Below, piece after piece: positions 1 to 7,034 of a stretch of DNA of 18,268 bases. The notes beneath the pieces were generated by a model. It saw only the letters and a list, made by a program, of their open reading frames with translations. It had not been told where the DNA came from and did not search any database. Source of the stretch: an uncultured Roseburia sp. (GTDB lineage: Bacteria > Bacillota > Clostridia > Lachnospirales > Lachnospiraceae); assembly GCA_910587865.1 (NCBI GenBank), contig CAJUNX010000062.1, positions 1 through 18,268 of the forward strand. The letters run 5' to 3'. Numbering within the stretch: position 1 is the first letter of the stretch; each line of letters begins with the position of its first letter. Position numbers and translations under genes: made by a program.

Positions 1-67
1 GGATTGCGGGAGTGCACAGCACGGAGCAATCCTGAGGGCTTTCATAAATATAGAAAGGGTAAATACC

Positions 68-739
68 ATGCAGGTTCTTCTCGTGGAGGACGACAAGACG
101 ATTGTGGAAACGCTTACGGATTTCCTGCGCGGGGAGGACTTTTCCGTGACGGCGGTGGATACGCAGCAGGAGGCGCTCGCGCTCGTGGAAGAGCGGGAGT
201 TCGACCTGGTGCTTTTGGATATTGCCCTGCGGGAGGGGAACGGATACGCCGTCTGCCGGGGGATCAAGGAGCTGAAGGAGATTCCGGTGATTTTTCTGAC
301 GGCATCCGCCGATGAATTCAGCGTCGTGACCGGGCTTGACATCGGCGCGGACGACTATATCAGCAAGCCGTTCCGTCCGCGGGAGCTCGTCTCGCGGATG
401 AAGAGCGTGCTGCGGCGCTACGGGAGGTCACAGTCGGTGCTCACCCTCGGCAGCGTGACGGTTGATACGGCAAAAGGTGTTGCGCTAAAAAAAGGCGAGG
501 AGCTGTTTTTATCCGCGCTTGAATACCGGCTGCTGCTGCTTTTTGCGTCGCATCCCGGCCAGGTGTTTACCAGGTCGCAGCTGCTTTCCGCTCTTTGGGA
601 TATGGCGGGGGAGTTTGTCAATGATAACACTCTGACGGTCTATATCAAACGTCTGCGGGAAAAGATTGAGGACAATCCGCAGGATCCGCAGCTGATCCGC
701 ACCGTTCGGGGGATCGGCTATCGTGCGTGCGGGGGATGA
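68..739 (+). CDS. OmpR/PhoB-family response regulator
   Basis: DNA-binding response regulator of 223 aa, the normal length for the OmpR/PhoB class. The N-terminal receiver domain (about residues 1-115) shows the acidic pair D8/D9, phospho-acceptor D51 in DLVLLDIAL, T78 and the invariant K100 in SKPF. The C-terminal winged-helix domain (about 125-220) ends in the typical TVRGIGYR. The ATG at 68 is preceded by GAAAGGG at a suitable distance. The kinase gene follows after a repeat-lengthened gap of 157 bp, and an ABC transporter lies beyond it. This order suggests control of the transporter, and a candidate direct-repeat operator is present at 1994-2021. The family and role as a two-component regulator are clear. 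The signal and regulon are inferred from the neighbours, which resemble BceRS-AB peptide-antibiotic modules. Confidence 0.95.
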   Translation: MQVLLVEDDKTIVETLTDFLRGEDFSVTAVDTQQEALALVEEREFDLVLLDIALREGNGYAVCRGIKELKEIPVIFLTASADEFSVVTGLDIGADDYISKPFRPRELVSRMKSVLRRYGRSQSVLTLGSVTVDTAKGVALKKGEELFLSALEYRLLLLFASHPGQVFTRSQLLSALWDMAGEFVNDNTLTVYIKRLREKIEDNPQDPQLIRTVRGIGYRACGG

Positions 740-870
740 GCCGGCGGGAGACTGTGATCAGACACCGGCCGGGATCGGCTGCCGTGCGTGCGGGGGATGA
801 GCCGGCGGAAGACTGCGATCAGACACCGGCCGGGATCGGCTGCCGTGCGTGCGGGGGATGAGCCGGCGGG
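711..870. repeat. 61-bp tandem repeat, about 2.6 copies, at response regulator/kinase junction
   Basis: The string GGATCGGC recurs at 711, 772 and 833, and CGTGCGTGCGGGGGATGAGC recurs at 722, 783 and 844, giving a period of 61 bp. Copies 2 and 3 duplicate the last codons of the response regulator plus the short spacer after it. The regulator's own stop (TGA 737-739) lies in copy 1, so its protein is unchanged. The effect is to widen the gap to the kinase start from about 35 to 157 bp. Because 61 is not a multiple of three, each copy shifts frame. Confidence 0.93.
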
Positions 871-896
871 ATTTTATCGGAAGGCGGGGGACAGAG

Positions 897-1997
897 ATGA
901 AGAAAGAGGGGAATCAGAACGTTTCTTATCGCATATCGGAATATGTGCGCAATCCGGAAATCAAAAGGCAGCTGGCGTTCTTTGTGATTCTGGGAGGTAT
1001 CTGTGCGGCCGGGAGCAGGTTTGCTGCCCCGGCTGCGCTGCGTTCCAGGGGGATTGTCCTGCAGGAAGGAGCGGAAACGTCCGTATGGATGGCCTGTTTC
1101 CGGTTCCTGCCGCTTGCGGTATGGGCGGTGATGGGGATCCTGCATTTTGCGGAATCATATCTGCGCTACCGCAGGCTCGCGCATCTTTCGGCGGAGCTGG
1201 ATCTGCGGCTTCACACAGAGGATATCCGTCTTCTGGAGCATATGGACGAGGGCGAGCTTTGTATTGTGGAAAATGAGATCAACAAGCTTCTGACGCGGCT
1301 GGGCGAACAGAACCGGGAGCTGAAAAAAGACCGGCAGTTTCTCGCCGATTCCCTGACGGATCTCTCGCATCAGCTGCGCACGCCGCTGACCTCGATGAAT
1401 CTGATCGTCTCCATGCTGGAGTCCGGGGAGCCGGATCAGAAAAAGCAGTTTGCATATTTCGGGCGGCTGCGCAGACTGCTGGGAAAGGTGCAGTGGCTGA
1501 TCGAGGTACTCTTAAAGCTCTCGAAGCTCGACGCGGACGCGATTGTGTTTGAACGGCAGGAATGCGGACTGCAGTCGCTGGCGGCAGAGGCAGTGATGAC
1601 GGTTGAGATTCCGATGGAGTTAAAGGATGTCGCGGCGGTGACGGAGATCGCGGAGGATGCCGTGGTTTACGCGGATCGGAAATGGACACTCGAGGCAGTG
1701 GAGAATATTGTGAAAAACTGCCTCGAGCACACGCCGGAGGGCGGGAAAATTCTGATTTCCGGCAGTCAGAATGCGTTGTATACGGAGCTTTTGATCGCCG
1801 ACACCGGCGCCGGCATCGCAAAAGAGGATCTGCCGCATATTTTTGAGCGGTTTTATAAAGGAAAGAACAGCAGCGAGGAGAGCGTCGGGATCGGGCTTGC
1901 GCTTGCAGCGGCGATTGTGACGAGACAGGGCGGCGTGCTGCAGGCCAGAAACGGCAGGGAGGGCGGCGCGGAATTTGTGCTGCGGTTTTATAAGTGA
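897..1997 (+). CDS. Sensor histidine kinase with short extracellular loop
   Basis: Membrane histidine kinase of 366 aa from the ATG at 897. This start has AAGGCGGGGG six bases upstream; a longer in-frame reading from GTG 849 would begin inside the tandem repeat and is less likely. There are two membrane segments (about residues 24-42 and 64-84) joined by only about 22 outside residues, so there is no real extracellular sensor domain. HisKA has phospho-acceptor H158 in LSHQLRTPL. The ATPase domain has N270/N274 in NIVKNCLEH, DTGAGI (302-307), FERFYKG (316-322) and GIGLALA (331-337). Short-loop kinases of this build usually sense through a partner ABC transporter, and one is encoded directly downstream, which supports a Bce-like module. 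The signal itself is not visible in the sequence. Confidence 0.93.
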   Translation: MKKEGNQNVSYRISEYVRNPEIKRQLAFFVILGGICAAGSRFAAPAALRSRGIVLQEGAETSVWMACFRFLPLAVWAVMGILHFAESYLRYRRLAHLSAELDLRLHTEDIRLLEHMDEGELCIVENEINKLLTRLGEQNRELKKDRQFLADSLTDLSHQLRTPLTSMNLIVSMLESGEPDQKKQFAYFGRLRRLLGKVQWLIEVLLKLSKLDADAIVFERQECGLQSLAAEAVMTVEIPMELKDVAAVTEIAEDAVVYADRKWTLEAVENIVKNCLEHTPEGGKILISGSQNALYTELLIADTGAGIAKEDLPHIFERFYKGKNSSEESVGIGLALAAAIVTRQGGVLQARNGREGGAEFVLRFYK

Positions 1998-2047
1998 CAA
2001 AATTGTCACGTTACGGTCACGGAATATTCAGCCGGGGCTGATATGAT
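1994..2047 (+). promoter_or_regulatory. Candidate operator and promoter of the ABC transporter operon
   Basis: A perfect 7-bp-arm palindrome, GTGACAA-AA-TTGTCAC, spans 1994-2009 and includes the kinase stop codon. It fits a TGACA-N4-TGTCA pattern. GTCACG is repeated directly at 2005-2010 and 2016-2021, 11 bp apart, about one helical turn, as expected for tandem binding of an OmpR-type regulator. A -10 box TATGAT lies at 2042-2047, but no good -35 box is found 17 bp upstream. This fits an activator-dependent promoter with the regulator sitting over the -35 region. Binding by the regulator at 68-739 is inferred. Confidence 0.6.
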
Positions 2048-2131
2048 AAGAAAAAAGGAGCTCACTCCCGCCGGCTGCGTATGTCAGACGTGCGTGCCGC
2101 GGGAAAAACAGGCTCCTGTGCGGAGGAAAAG

Positions 2132-2809
2132 ATGATCAGAGCAGAGCATATCAGCAAGGTATACGGAAGCGGGGAAAATGAGGTGCGGGCGCTGGACGAT
2201 ATCTCGTTTACCGTGGAAAAAGGCGAGTTTATTGCGATTACCGGGCCGTCCGGTTCCGGGAAGTCCACGCTTTTGCACATTTTAGGAGGAGTGGATTACC
2301 CGACGTCCGGGAAAGTATATGTAAACGATGTCGATGTTTACGCGCAGAGTGAGGAGAAGCTTGCGATCTTCCGGAGGAGGGAGGTCGGGCTGATCTATCA
2401 GTTTTACAACCTGATCCCGGTGTTTGACGTGGTGGAAAATATGACGCTGCCGGTGCAGATGGACCGCCGTCCGGTGAACGAAGAACGGCTTGAGGAACTT
2501 CTCACCCTGCTGCAGATGAAGGGCAGGGAGCACCATCTGCCGAATCAGCTCTCGGGCGGGCAGCAGCAGAGGGTTTCGATCGGGCGGGCGCTCATGAATG
2601 CGCCGGCTGTTGTCTTAGCGGATGAGCCGACCGGAAATCTCGACTCGAAAAACAGTCAGGAGATCGTTGAGCTTTTAAAATTGTCAAATGAGAAGTATCA
2701 TCAGACGCTTCTTGTGATCACTCACGACGAAAATGTGGCATTGCAGGCGAAACGGATCCTGCGGATCGAGGACGGGAAAATCGTCAGAGACGAGGTGATC
2801 CGGAAATGA
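2132..2809 (+). CDS. ABC transporter ATP-binding protein (MacB/LolD/BceA class)
   Basis: Cytoplasmic ATPase of 225 aa that powers the permease encoded next. Visible motifs are Walker A GPSGSGKST (38-46), Q-loop Q90 in IYQFYNLIP, signature LSGGQQQRVSIGRA (140-153), Walker B VVLADEP with catalytic E165, D-loop NLD and switch H198 in ITHDE. The ATG at 2132 is chosen because GGAGG sits at 2122-2126; an in-frame ATG at 2081 has no close ribosome site. The TGA overlaps the permease start as ATGA, so the two are translationally coupled. The class normally pairs with FtsX-type permeases that move lipids, lipoproteins or peptides at the membrane surface rather than carry small solutes through it. The substrate is unknown. 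Confidence 0.95.
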   Translation: MIRAEHISKVYGSGENEVRALDDISFTVEKGEFIAITGPSGSGKSTLLHILGGVDYPTSGKVYVNDVDVYAQSEEKLAIFRRREVGLIYQFYNLIPVFDVVENMTLPVQMDRRPVNEERLEELLTLLQMKGREHHLPNQLSGGQQQRVSIGRALMNAPAVVLADEPTGNLDSKNSQEIVELLKLSNEKYHQTLLVITHDENVALQAKRILRIEDGKIVRDEVIRK

Positions 2810-5727
2810 ATATTTTTCATGTTTTTGCCAAAAAGAGCCTTCTCGCAAACCGTGCGCGCAGCGTGATTACGATTGTAGGAATTATTTTATCCACAGCGAT
2901 GCTGACGGCAGTGACAACCATGACCTCTTCAATCCGGCAGTACGGGGTCGCCTACGAGAAAGCAGCGGTCGGCGGCTGGCATGTGCGTGCAGACAGGATC
3001 GGGCAGGCGTCTTATGAGGAGATTCTCTCCGATCTGCGCGTGGCGGACAGCTGTACGCTGTTAAATGTCGGGTATGCGCTGATTCCGGGGATGGAGAGCA
3101 CCTATAAGCCTTATTTCTGTATCCAGGCGATGAACGCGGCGTTTGAGTCGGAGATGCCGATTGTGCTGATCGAAGGCCGCATGCCTGAAAAACCGGGAGA
3201 GGTACTGATTCCGGAGCATGTGATCATAGAAAAGGATGTCGAAGAGACGGTTGGCGATACGCTGACACTTTCGGTGGGACGGCGTGCGGATGATCAGGGT
3301 AATGTTTTGTGGCAGACAGACGAGTTCCGGTACACGGAATACGAGGACGGGACGGTAACAGTGTCAGAGCACCTGGAAGGTGAGAAAAAATATGATTTTA
3401 CAATCGTAGGAATTTATAAGCGTCCTGTCTTTGAACAGTATATGGCGGCGGGCTATACGGTGCTCACGGTCGGAGAGCCGGAGGTATTCGCAGTATCCGG
3501 GCAGAGCGTGGAAGCGCAGACAGCCGGGCAGAGCGTGGAGCCGGAGACAGCCGGGAAGAGCGGGGAAGCGCAGACAGTCGGGCAGGGAGTGGAGCCGGAG
3601 ACAGCCGGGAAGAGCGGGGATGAAATGCAGCCCTCCGGCGATGCCGCCGGGGAGGCGGATGACGTGCCGGCGGGCGGAGAAACCGTGAGTGAGCGCTGCT
3701 ATGACTGCTATCTGGTGCTGAATCAGGTGAAGGATTCACTGCCGCTTTACCACGAGCTGGATGCGGAAGGGATCTCGTCGGGATATAACTATCAGCTGCT
3801 GCGTTTTTACGGGATTTCGGAGCGGGAGGATTTTAACGATGTGATTTACGGGATGGGAAGTATCCTGATCGTGATTATTGTGCTCGGCTCCATTGCGCTG
3901 ATTTACAACGCGTTTGCCATTTCCATCGGCGAGCGGACGAAGCAGTTCGGGCTTCTGAATTCGGTCGGTGCGACCAGGAGGCAGATGCTCTCGGCAGTCT
4001 GCTACGAGGCGTTGCTTTTATGTGTGATCGGGATCCCGCTCGGCATCGTATCCGGGATCTGCGGGATCGGAATCACGCTTTCTTTTTTCAGGGGACAGCT
4101 GGAATATCTGATCGGCAGCGCGGTGGGGGTGCGCATGAAGATCTATGTCTCGACGGGAGCCGTTGCGCTCGCTGCACTGATCGGGCTGGCAACCGTGCTC
4201 CTTTCCGCCTGGCTGCCGATGCAGCGTGCGCTTAAGGTCTCGGCAATCGACGCGATCCGCCAGAGAAAGGATGTCCGGCTGACAAAACGCGCGCTTCGTA
4301 TTCCGCGTTTTGTTGACCGCGTGTTCGGACTGGAAGGGACGATCGCGTGGAAAAATTTTAAGCGGAACAGAAAACAGTATCGTGCGACTGTGATTTCTCT
4401 TGCAATGAGTATTCTGATGTTTGTCTCGGTCGGCAGCTTTTCGGAGTATCTGTTCGGCAGCTACCGCGGGGCGGTGGAGATGAGCACGTATGACATCAGC
4501 GTCAATCTCCACACGGAAAATTACGCCGATGCGGTGAGTCTGCGTGAACAGGTGGAAGGGATCAAAGGGATCGCGCGGATGGATGAGGTGTATTATCAGA
4601 CCTCGCAGCCGATCGTCAATCCCGAAGAGGTGCTGACGGAGGAGATGGCGGAGTGGTATTCAGACAGCGCCGGGGCTGCGGTGAACATCTGCTTTGTGCC
4701 GGATGCGGTCTTTGCGGAGCTGATCGCGTACTACGGATTTGATGCGGCAAAGTACGAAGATGCCGCACAGCCGCGGGCCATAGCCTTCCACAAGGTCAGG
4801 GACTGGGACGAGGAGGGAAATCCGAAGACCGGCACGGTCCTGCAGGACGGATGTGAGGTCGTGCGCTGTGCTCCCGCGGACAGGGAAGAAATGATGGATG
4901 AGACCGTGCCAGGTCCGGCGGATGAGAGTGTGTCGTCCGAAAAAGAAGCGATGGATGAGACCGTGCCTAAGCCGGCGGAGGGGGAAATACGACGTGTGAC
5001 GGAATATCATATCGGTGATCTGGTGGGGGAGGATCCGCCTGATCCGGCGGAGTTTTCTGCGACCTGTGTCCGGCTTCCCGCCAGCGATTACCGTGTGCGT
5101 CTGGTATATCCGCTGTCTGCGGCCGACCGGGTGGCGCAAAGCCTGTTCGAGGAAAATGAGAGAGAGGAATTCCGCGGTTTTAGCGGGACGGTGTACTATC
5201 GTGCGCCGGAGCATGCGCGGATCAGCGGTGAGATTCAGGCGATCTGCGAGGAAAATCCGAACAGCATCAGCTATTATGATATGGCGGAGAGCGAGGAGCA
5301 GAACCGCGCCCTCTATCTGATGGTAAATGTGTTCTGCTACGGATTTATCATCCTGATTTCCCTGATCTCGGCCACGAATATTTTTCACACGATCTCGACC
5401 AATATCAGCTTAAGAAGAAGAGAATTCGCCATGTTAAGCTCCGTCGGGATGACGCCGGCCGGGCGCAGACGGATGCTGCGTTTTGAGTGCCTGATCTACG
5501 GGATCAAGGGGCTCGGATGCGGGTATCTGTTCGCAGCGGCAGTCACGGTTCTGATGTACTATCTGGGATCGGGTCATTCGATGGCAGGCTTTTATGTGGC
5601 CTGGCGCTATTATCTGATTGCGGCTGTATGCGTGTTTGCGGTGGTATATACCACGATGATCTACGCGGGCAGAAGGATCCGGAAAGAAAATCTGATCGAG
5701 ACATTAAAGGACGACGGAGAGGGCTGA
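2806..5727 (+). CDS. FtsX/MacB-type ABC transporter permease, 973 aa
   Basis: Large membrane protein built from two FtsX-like halves. Half 1 has a membrane segment at about 18-38, an outside domain at about 40-345, then segments near 350-372, 402-428 and 452-470. Half 2 repeats this with a segment near 528-546, an outside domain to about 838, and segments near 840-862, 900-922 and 935-957. Each half ends with a typical LNSVGATRRQ or LSSVGMTPAG coupling stretch that should contact the ATPase. This eight-segment layout differs from BceB (ten segments, one large loop), although the neighbours resemble a Bce module. Both outside domains carry acidic repeat insertions (about residues 232-273 and 697-727). 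A likely role is export or detoxification of antimicrobial peptides or envelope lipids, inferred from the family and the adjacent two-component system. Confidence 0.9.
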   Translation: MNIFHVFAKKSLLANRARSVITIVGIILSTAMLTAVTTMTSSIRQYGVAYEKAAVGGWHVRADRIGQASYEEILSDLRVADSCTLLNVGYALIPGMESTYKPYFCIQAMNAAFESEMPIVLIEGRMPEKPGEVLIPEHVIIEKDVEETVGDTLTLSVGRRADDQGNVLWQTDEFRYTEYEDGTVTVSEHLEGEKKYDFTIVGIYKRPVFEQYMAAGYTVLTVGEPEVFAVSGQSVEAQTAGQSVEPETAGKSGEAQTVGQGVEPETAGKSGDEMQPSGDAAGEADDVPAGGETVSERCYDCYLVLNQVKDSLPLYHELDAEGISSGYNYQLLRFYGISEREDFNDVIYGMGSILIVIIVLGSIALIYNAFAISIGERTKQFGLLNSVGATRRQMLSAVCYEALLLCVIGIPLGIVSGICGIGITLSFFRGQLEYLIGSAVGVRMKIYVSTGAVALAALIGLATVLLSAWLPMQRALKVSAIDAIRQRKDVRLTKRALRIPRFVDRVFGLEGTIAWKNFKRNRKQYRATVISLAMSILMFVSVGSFSEYLFGSYRGAVEMSTYDISVNLHTENYADAVSLREQVEGIKGIARMDEVYYQTSQPIVNPEEVLTEEMAEWYSDSAGAAVNICFVPDAVFAELIAYYGFDAAKYEDAAQPRAIAFHKVRDWDEEGNPKTGTVLQDGCEVVRCAPADREEMMDETVPGPADESVSSEKEAMDETVPKPAEGEIRRVTEYHIGDLVGEDPPDPAEFSATCVRLPASDYRVRLVYPLSAADRVAQSLFEENEREEFRGFSGTVYYRAPEHARISGEIQAICEENPNSISYYDMAESEEQNRALYLMVNVFCYGFIILISLISATNIFHTISTNISLRRREFAMLSSVGMTPAGRRRMLRFECLIYGIKGLGCGYLFAAAVTVLMYYLGSGHSMAGFYVAWRYYLIAAVCVFAVVYTTMIYAGRRIRKENLIETLKDDGEG
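3499..3624. repeat. 27-bp in-frame repeats in first permease loop
   Basis: Four full 27-bp units start at 3499, 3526, 3553 and 3580, followed by an 18-bp partial unit at 3607. They encode nine-residue units of the pattern G(Q/K)(S/G)(V/G)E(A/P)(Q/E)T(A/V). The stretch is acidic, proline- and glycine-containing, and probably disordered. Unit length is a multiple of three, so changes in copy number would keep the frame. Confidence 0.92.
4894..4978. repeat. 57-bp in-frame direct repeat in second permease loop
   Basis: ATGGATGAGACCGTGCC occurs at 4894 and again at 4951, 57 bp apart. The second copy is partial and encodes MDETVP-K-PAEGE, against MDETVP-G-PADESV in the first. The repeat is in frame and adds 19 acidic residues to the second outside domain, mirroring the repeat insertion in the first domain. 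Confidence 0.85.
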
Positions 5728-5782
5728 ACACCAGGTCAGGGAGGGCAGGCATCAAATAGAGGAAGCCTGGTGCAAAAGTGAG

Positions 5783-5812
5783 AGAAAGCTGACGTTTTAT
5801 CGTCAGCTTTCT
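5783..5812. terminator. Probable bidirectional hairpin terminator
   Basis: Perfect 12-bp stem AGAAAGCTGACG / CGTCAGCTTTCT with loop TTTTAT. It lies between the permease (+) and the small unknown gene (-), which converge here. Neither strand has a long T-run, so termination may be weak. Confidence 0.6.
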
Positions 5813-5818
5813 GTATGA

Positions 5819-5938
5819 TCATTGAGGATCCCGATCATCTCTTCGTACGCATCGCATATCATTGAGGATCCCGATCATCTCTTCGTACGCATCGCATATC
5901 ATTGAGGATCCCGATCATCTCTTCGTACGCATCGCATC
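5819..5938. repeat. 40-bp tandem repeat, three copies
   Basis: Copies start at 5819, 5859 and 5899 and are identical apart from the last base or two of copy 3. Each holds ATTGAGGATCCCGATCATCT. There are no spacers, so this is not a CRISPR. The array overlaps the 3' end of the minus-strand gene whose stop is at 5859 and alters its C-terminus. Confidence 0.95.
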
Positions 5939-6224
5939 TGCCCTCCGCGCGCAGATAGTGGTAGTGTTCGTTGTACCAGTCAAAAGACGGGTGTTCGGAC
6001 TCGGCATCCCGGTATGCGATAAGCTTCGGAAGCTCGCTCGCAAGAGCAGCGGTAAGCTCATCTGGCGTCATGCCGTCCGTCAGCCGCTTATACAGTCCGC
6101 CAAGCGTATCCAGATGAGCGGCGGCGACGTGGGAGAGATACGGGTCATGTCTGACTTCAATATATTTTTTTTCACAGGCCGTAATTGCGTCTTCGATCGC
6201 GGCTGTCAGATTTTCAGGTAACAT
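5859..6224 (-). CDS. Small protein of unknown function, C-terminus altered by tandem repeat
   Basis: A 121-aa soluble, helix-rich protein that I do not recognise. The start is set by AAAAAGGAG seven bases upstream of the ATG (complement of 6222-6224). A very good promoter is at 6253-6281, so the gene is probably expressed. There is no signal peptide, membrane segment or known motif; W and Y residues cluster in FDWYNEHYHYLRAEG. The last 11 residues (RCVRRDDRDPQ) come from the second copy of the 40-bp repeat read in a shifted frame. With a single repeat copy the protein would instead end ...GILNDHTES, with its stop inside the adjacent hairpin. That shorter tail is probably the ancestral form. 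Any array of two or more copies gives the present tail. Confidence 0.7.
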   Translation of the reverse strand: MLPENLTAAIEDAITACEKKYIEVRHDPYLSHVAAAHLDTLGGLYKRLTDGMTPDELTAALASELPKLIAYRDAESEHPSFDWYNEHYHYLRAEGRCDAYEEMIGILNDMRCVRRDDRDPQ

Positions 6225-6252
6225 AGCCGGCTCCTTTTTGTGTTCTGCTATC

Positions 6253-6281
6253 AGTATAGGGCAGAACGGACGCATTGGCAA
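6253..6281 (-). promoter_or_regulatory. Sigma-A promoter of the small unknown gene
   Basis: On the minus strand, TTGCCA (complement of 6276-6281), a 17-bp spacer, then TATACT (complement of 6253-6258). The gene's start codon is about 29 bp downstream. Confidence 0.7.
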
Positions 6282-6319
6282 TCGGGATTTGCGGATGTTT
6301 TAAACTGTTTTCACTTCGT

Positions 6320-6892
6320 TTATGGCATCTCGAATCTTTCCTGAATGATATAATGTCCGGCGGCGGAATGTATGTCATCCGTCGCGGCATATTCCACTGA
6401 AACCGTCATTTTGGCAGCGCCGGCATCCGGTACAAACGATAACATATTGCCTTCTGCGTCCGTCGCGCGATATGTCACGCCGTCGCGGAATGGGAGTTCC
6501 CCGCTGCTTAACATCTACTCGCCGTCAAAAGCAGCCATGTCGATGGATGAGCCGTCATTGTCAATGTAGATACGGAACGGCCCGCCCTCCCCAAAATCCA
6601 AGTCGGAACAGGCTTCAAAATCCGGCAGTGCGTCATCCGTGTCAATCCGTGCAAAGCTGTCTGACGGTGATTCCAGGACATAGCTGCTGTATAACCCGAG
6701 CCTGTCAGGAAGGGCAACAGATGCACCGTCCCCGTCCGTGACACCGACACTGCCTGTTGTTTTGACAAGATACATCGTTGTGGCTTTCGCATCGCCGGTT
6801 CCGCAGGAAGTACAAAATGACACAGCGGCAGCAAGCACAAAGAGAAGAATCTTACGCCGGGGGCAGACGTATCTGTCCCGTGATGATTTCAC
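6320..6892 (-). pseudogene. Degraded FecR-like lipoprotein gene
   Basis: The minus-strand reading begins near 6892 with a hydrophobic stretch (ILLFVLAAAVSF) and a lipobox-like CTSC, then TTMYLVKTTGSVGVTDGDG and LGLYSSYVLESPSDSFARID. These resemble the start of FecR-domain lipoproteins common in Lachnospiraceae. The frame hits a TAG at 6515-6517 and continues in the same frame for 64 more codons to TAA at 6320-6322, including FRDGVTYRATDAEGNMLSF. No ATG with a ribosome site is found at the front; only a GTG at 6892 is available, with no Shine-Dalgarno. A lost start plus an internal stop point to a dead gene. The middle part (DFEACSDLDFGEGGPF onward) does not obviously continue the FecR fold, so two fragments may have been joined. 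The family call is from memory of the N-terminal pattern and is moderate. Confidence 0.55.
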
Positions 6893-6960
6893 GAAAGCGT
6901 GAAACGCATAAAGGCTGTCCCGGTATCCGGTCAATGTGCGGCAAAGAATCTCTCCCGGTC

Positions 6961-6989
6961 TTGCAAAATCTTTTGTGAGAGAGTAGAAT
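6961..6989 (+). promoter_or_regulatory. Sigma-A promoter of the MATE gene
   Basis: TTGCAA (6961-6966), 17-bp spacer, TAGAAT (6984-6989). The MATE start codon lies 45 bp further on, with GAGGGAG in between. Confidence 0.7.
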
Positions 6990-7034
6990 AGCAGGTAGTG
7001 TCTGAAGGAAGACAAAAGAGGGAGTGTGACAGAA

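Noticed and set aside
1..67. Hairpin GGATTGC/GCAATCC as terminator of an unseen upstream gene
   Set aside because: Only 7 bp with a long loop and no T-run; the upstream gene is not visible.
849..896. Upstream start for the histidine kinase inside the tandem repeat
   Set aside because: The ATG at 897 has the better ribosome site, and the extra 16 residues are encoded partly by duplicated regulator DNA.
4660..5388. 242-aa minus-strand reading frame opposite the permease
   Set aside because: It is antisense to a well-supported permease domain, with no ribosome site or known motif.
5819..5938. CRISPR array from the 40-bp repeats
   Set aside because: The copies abut with no spacers and there are no cas genes nearby.
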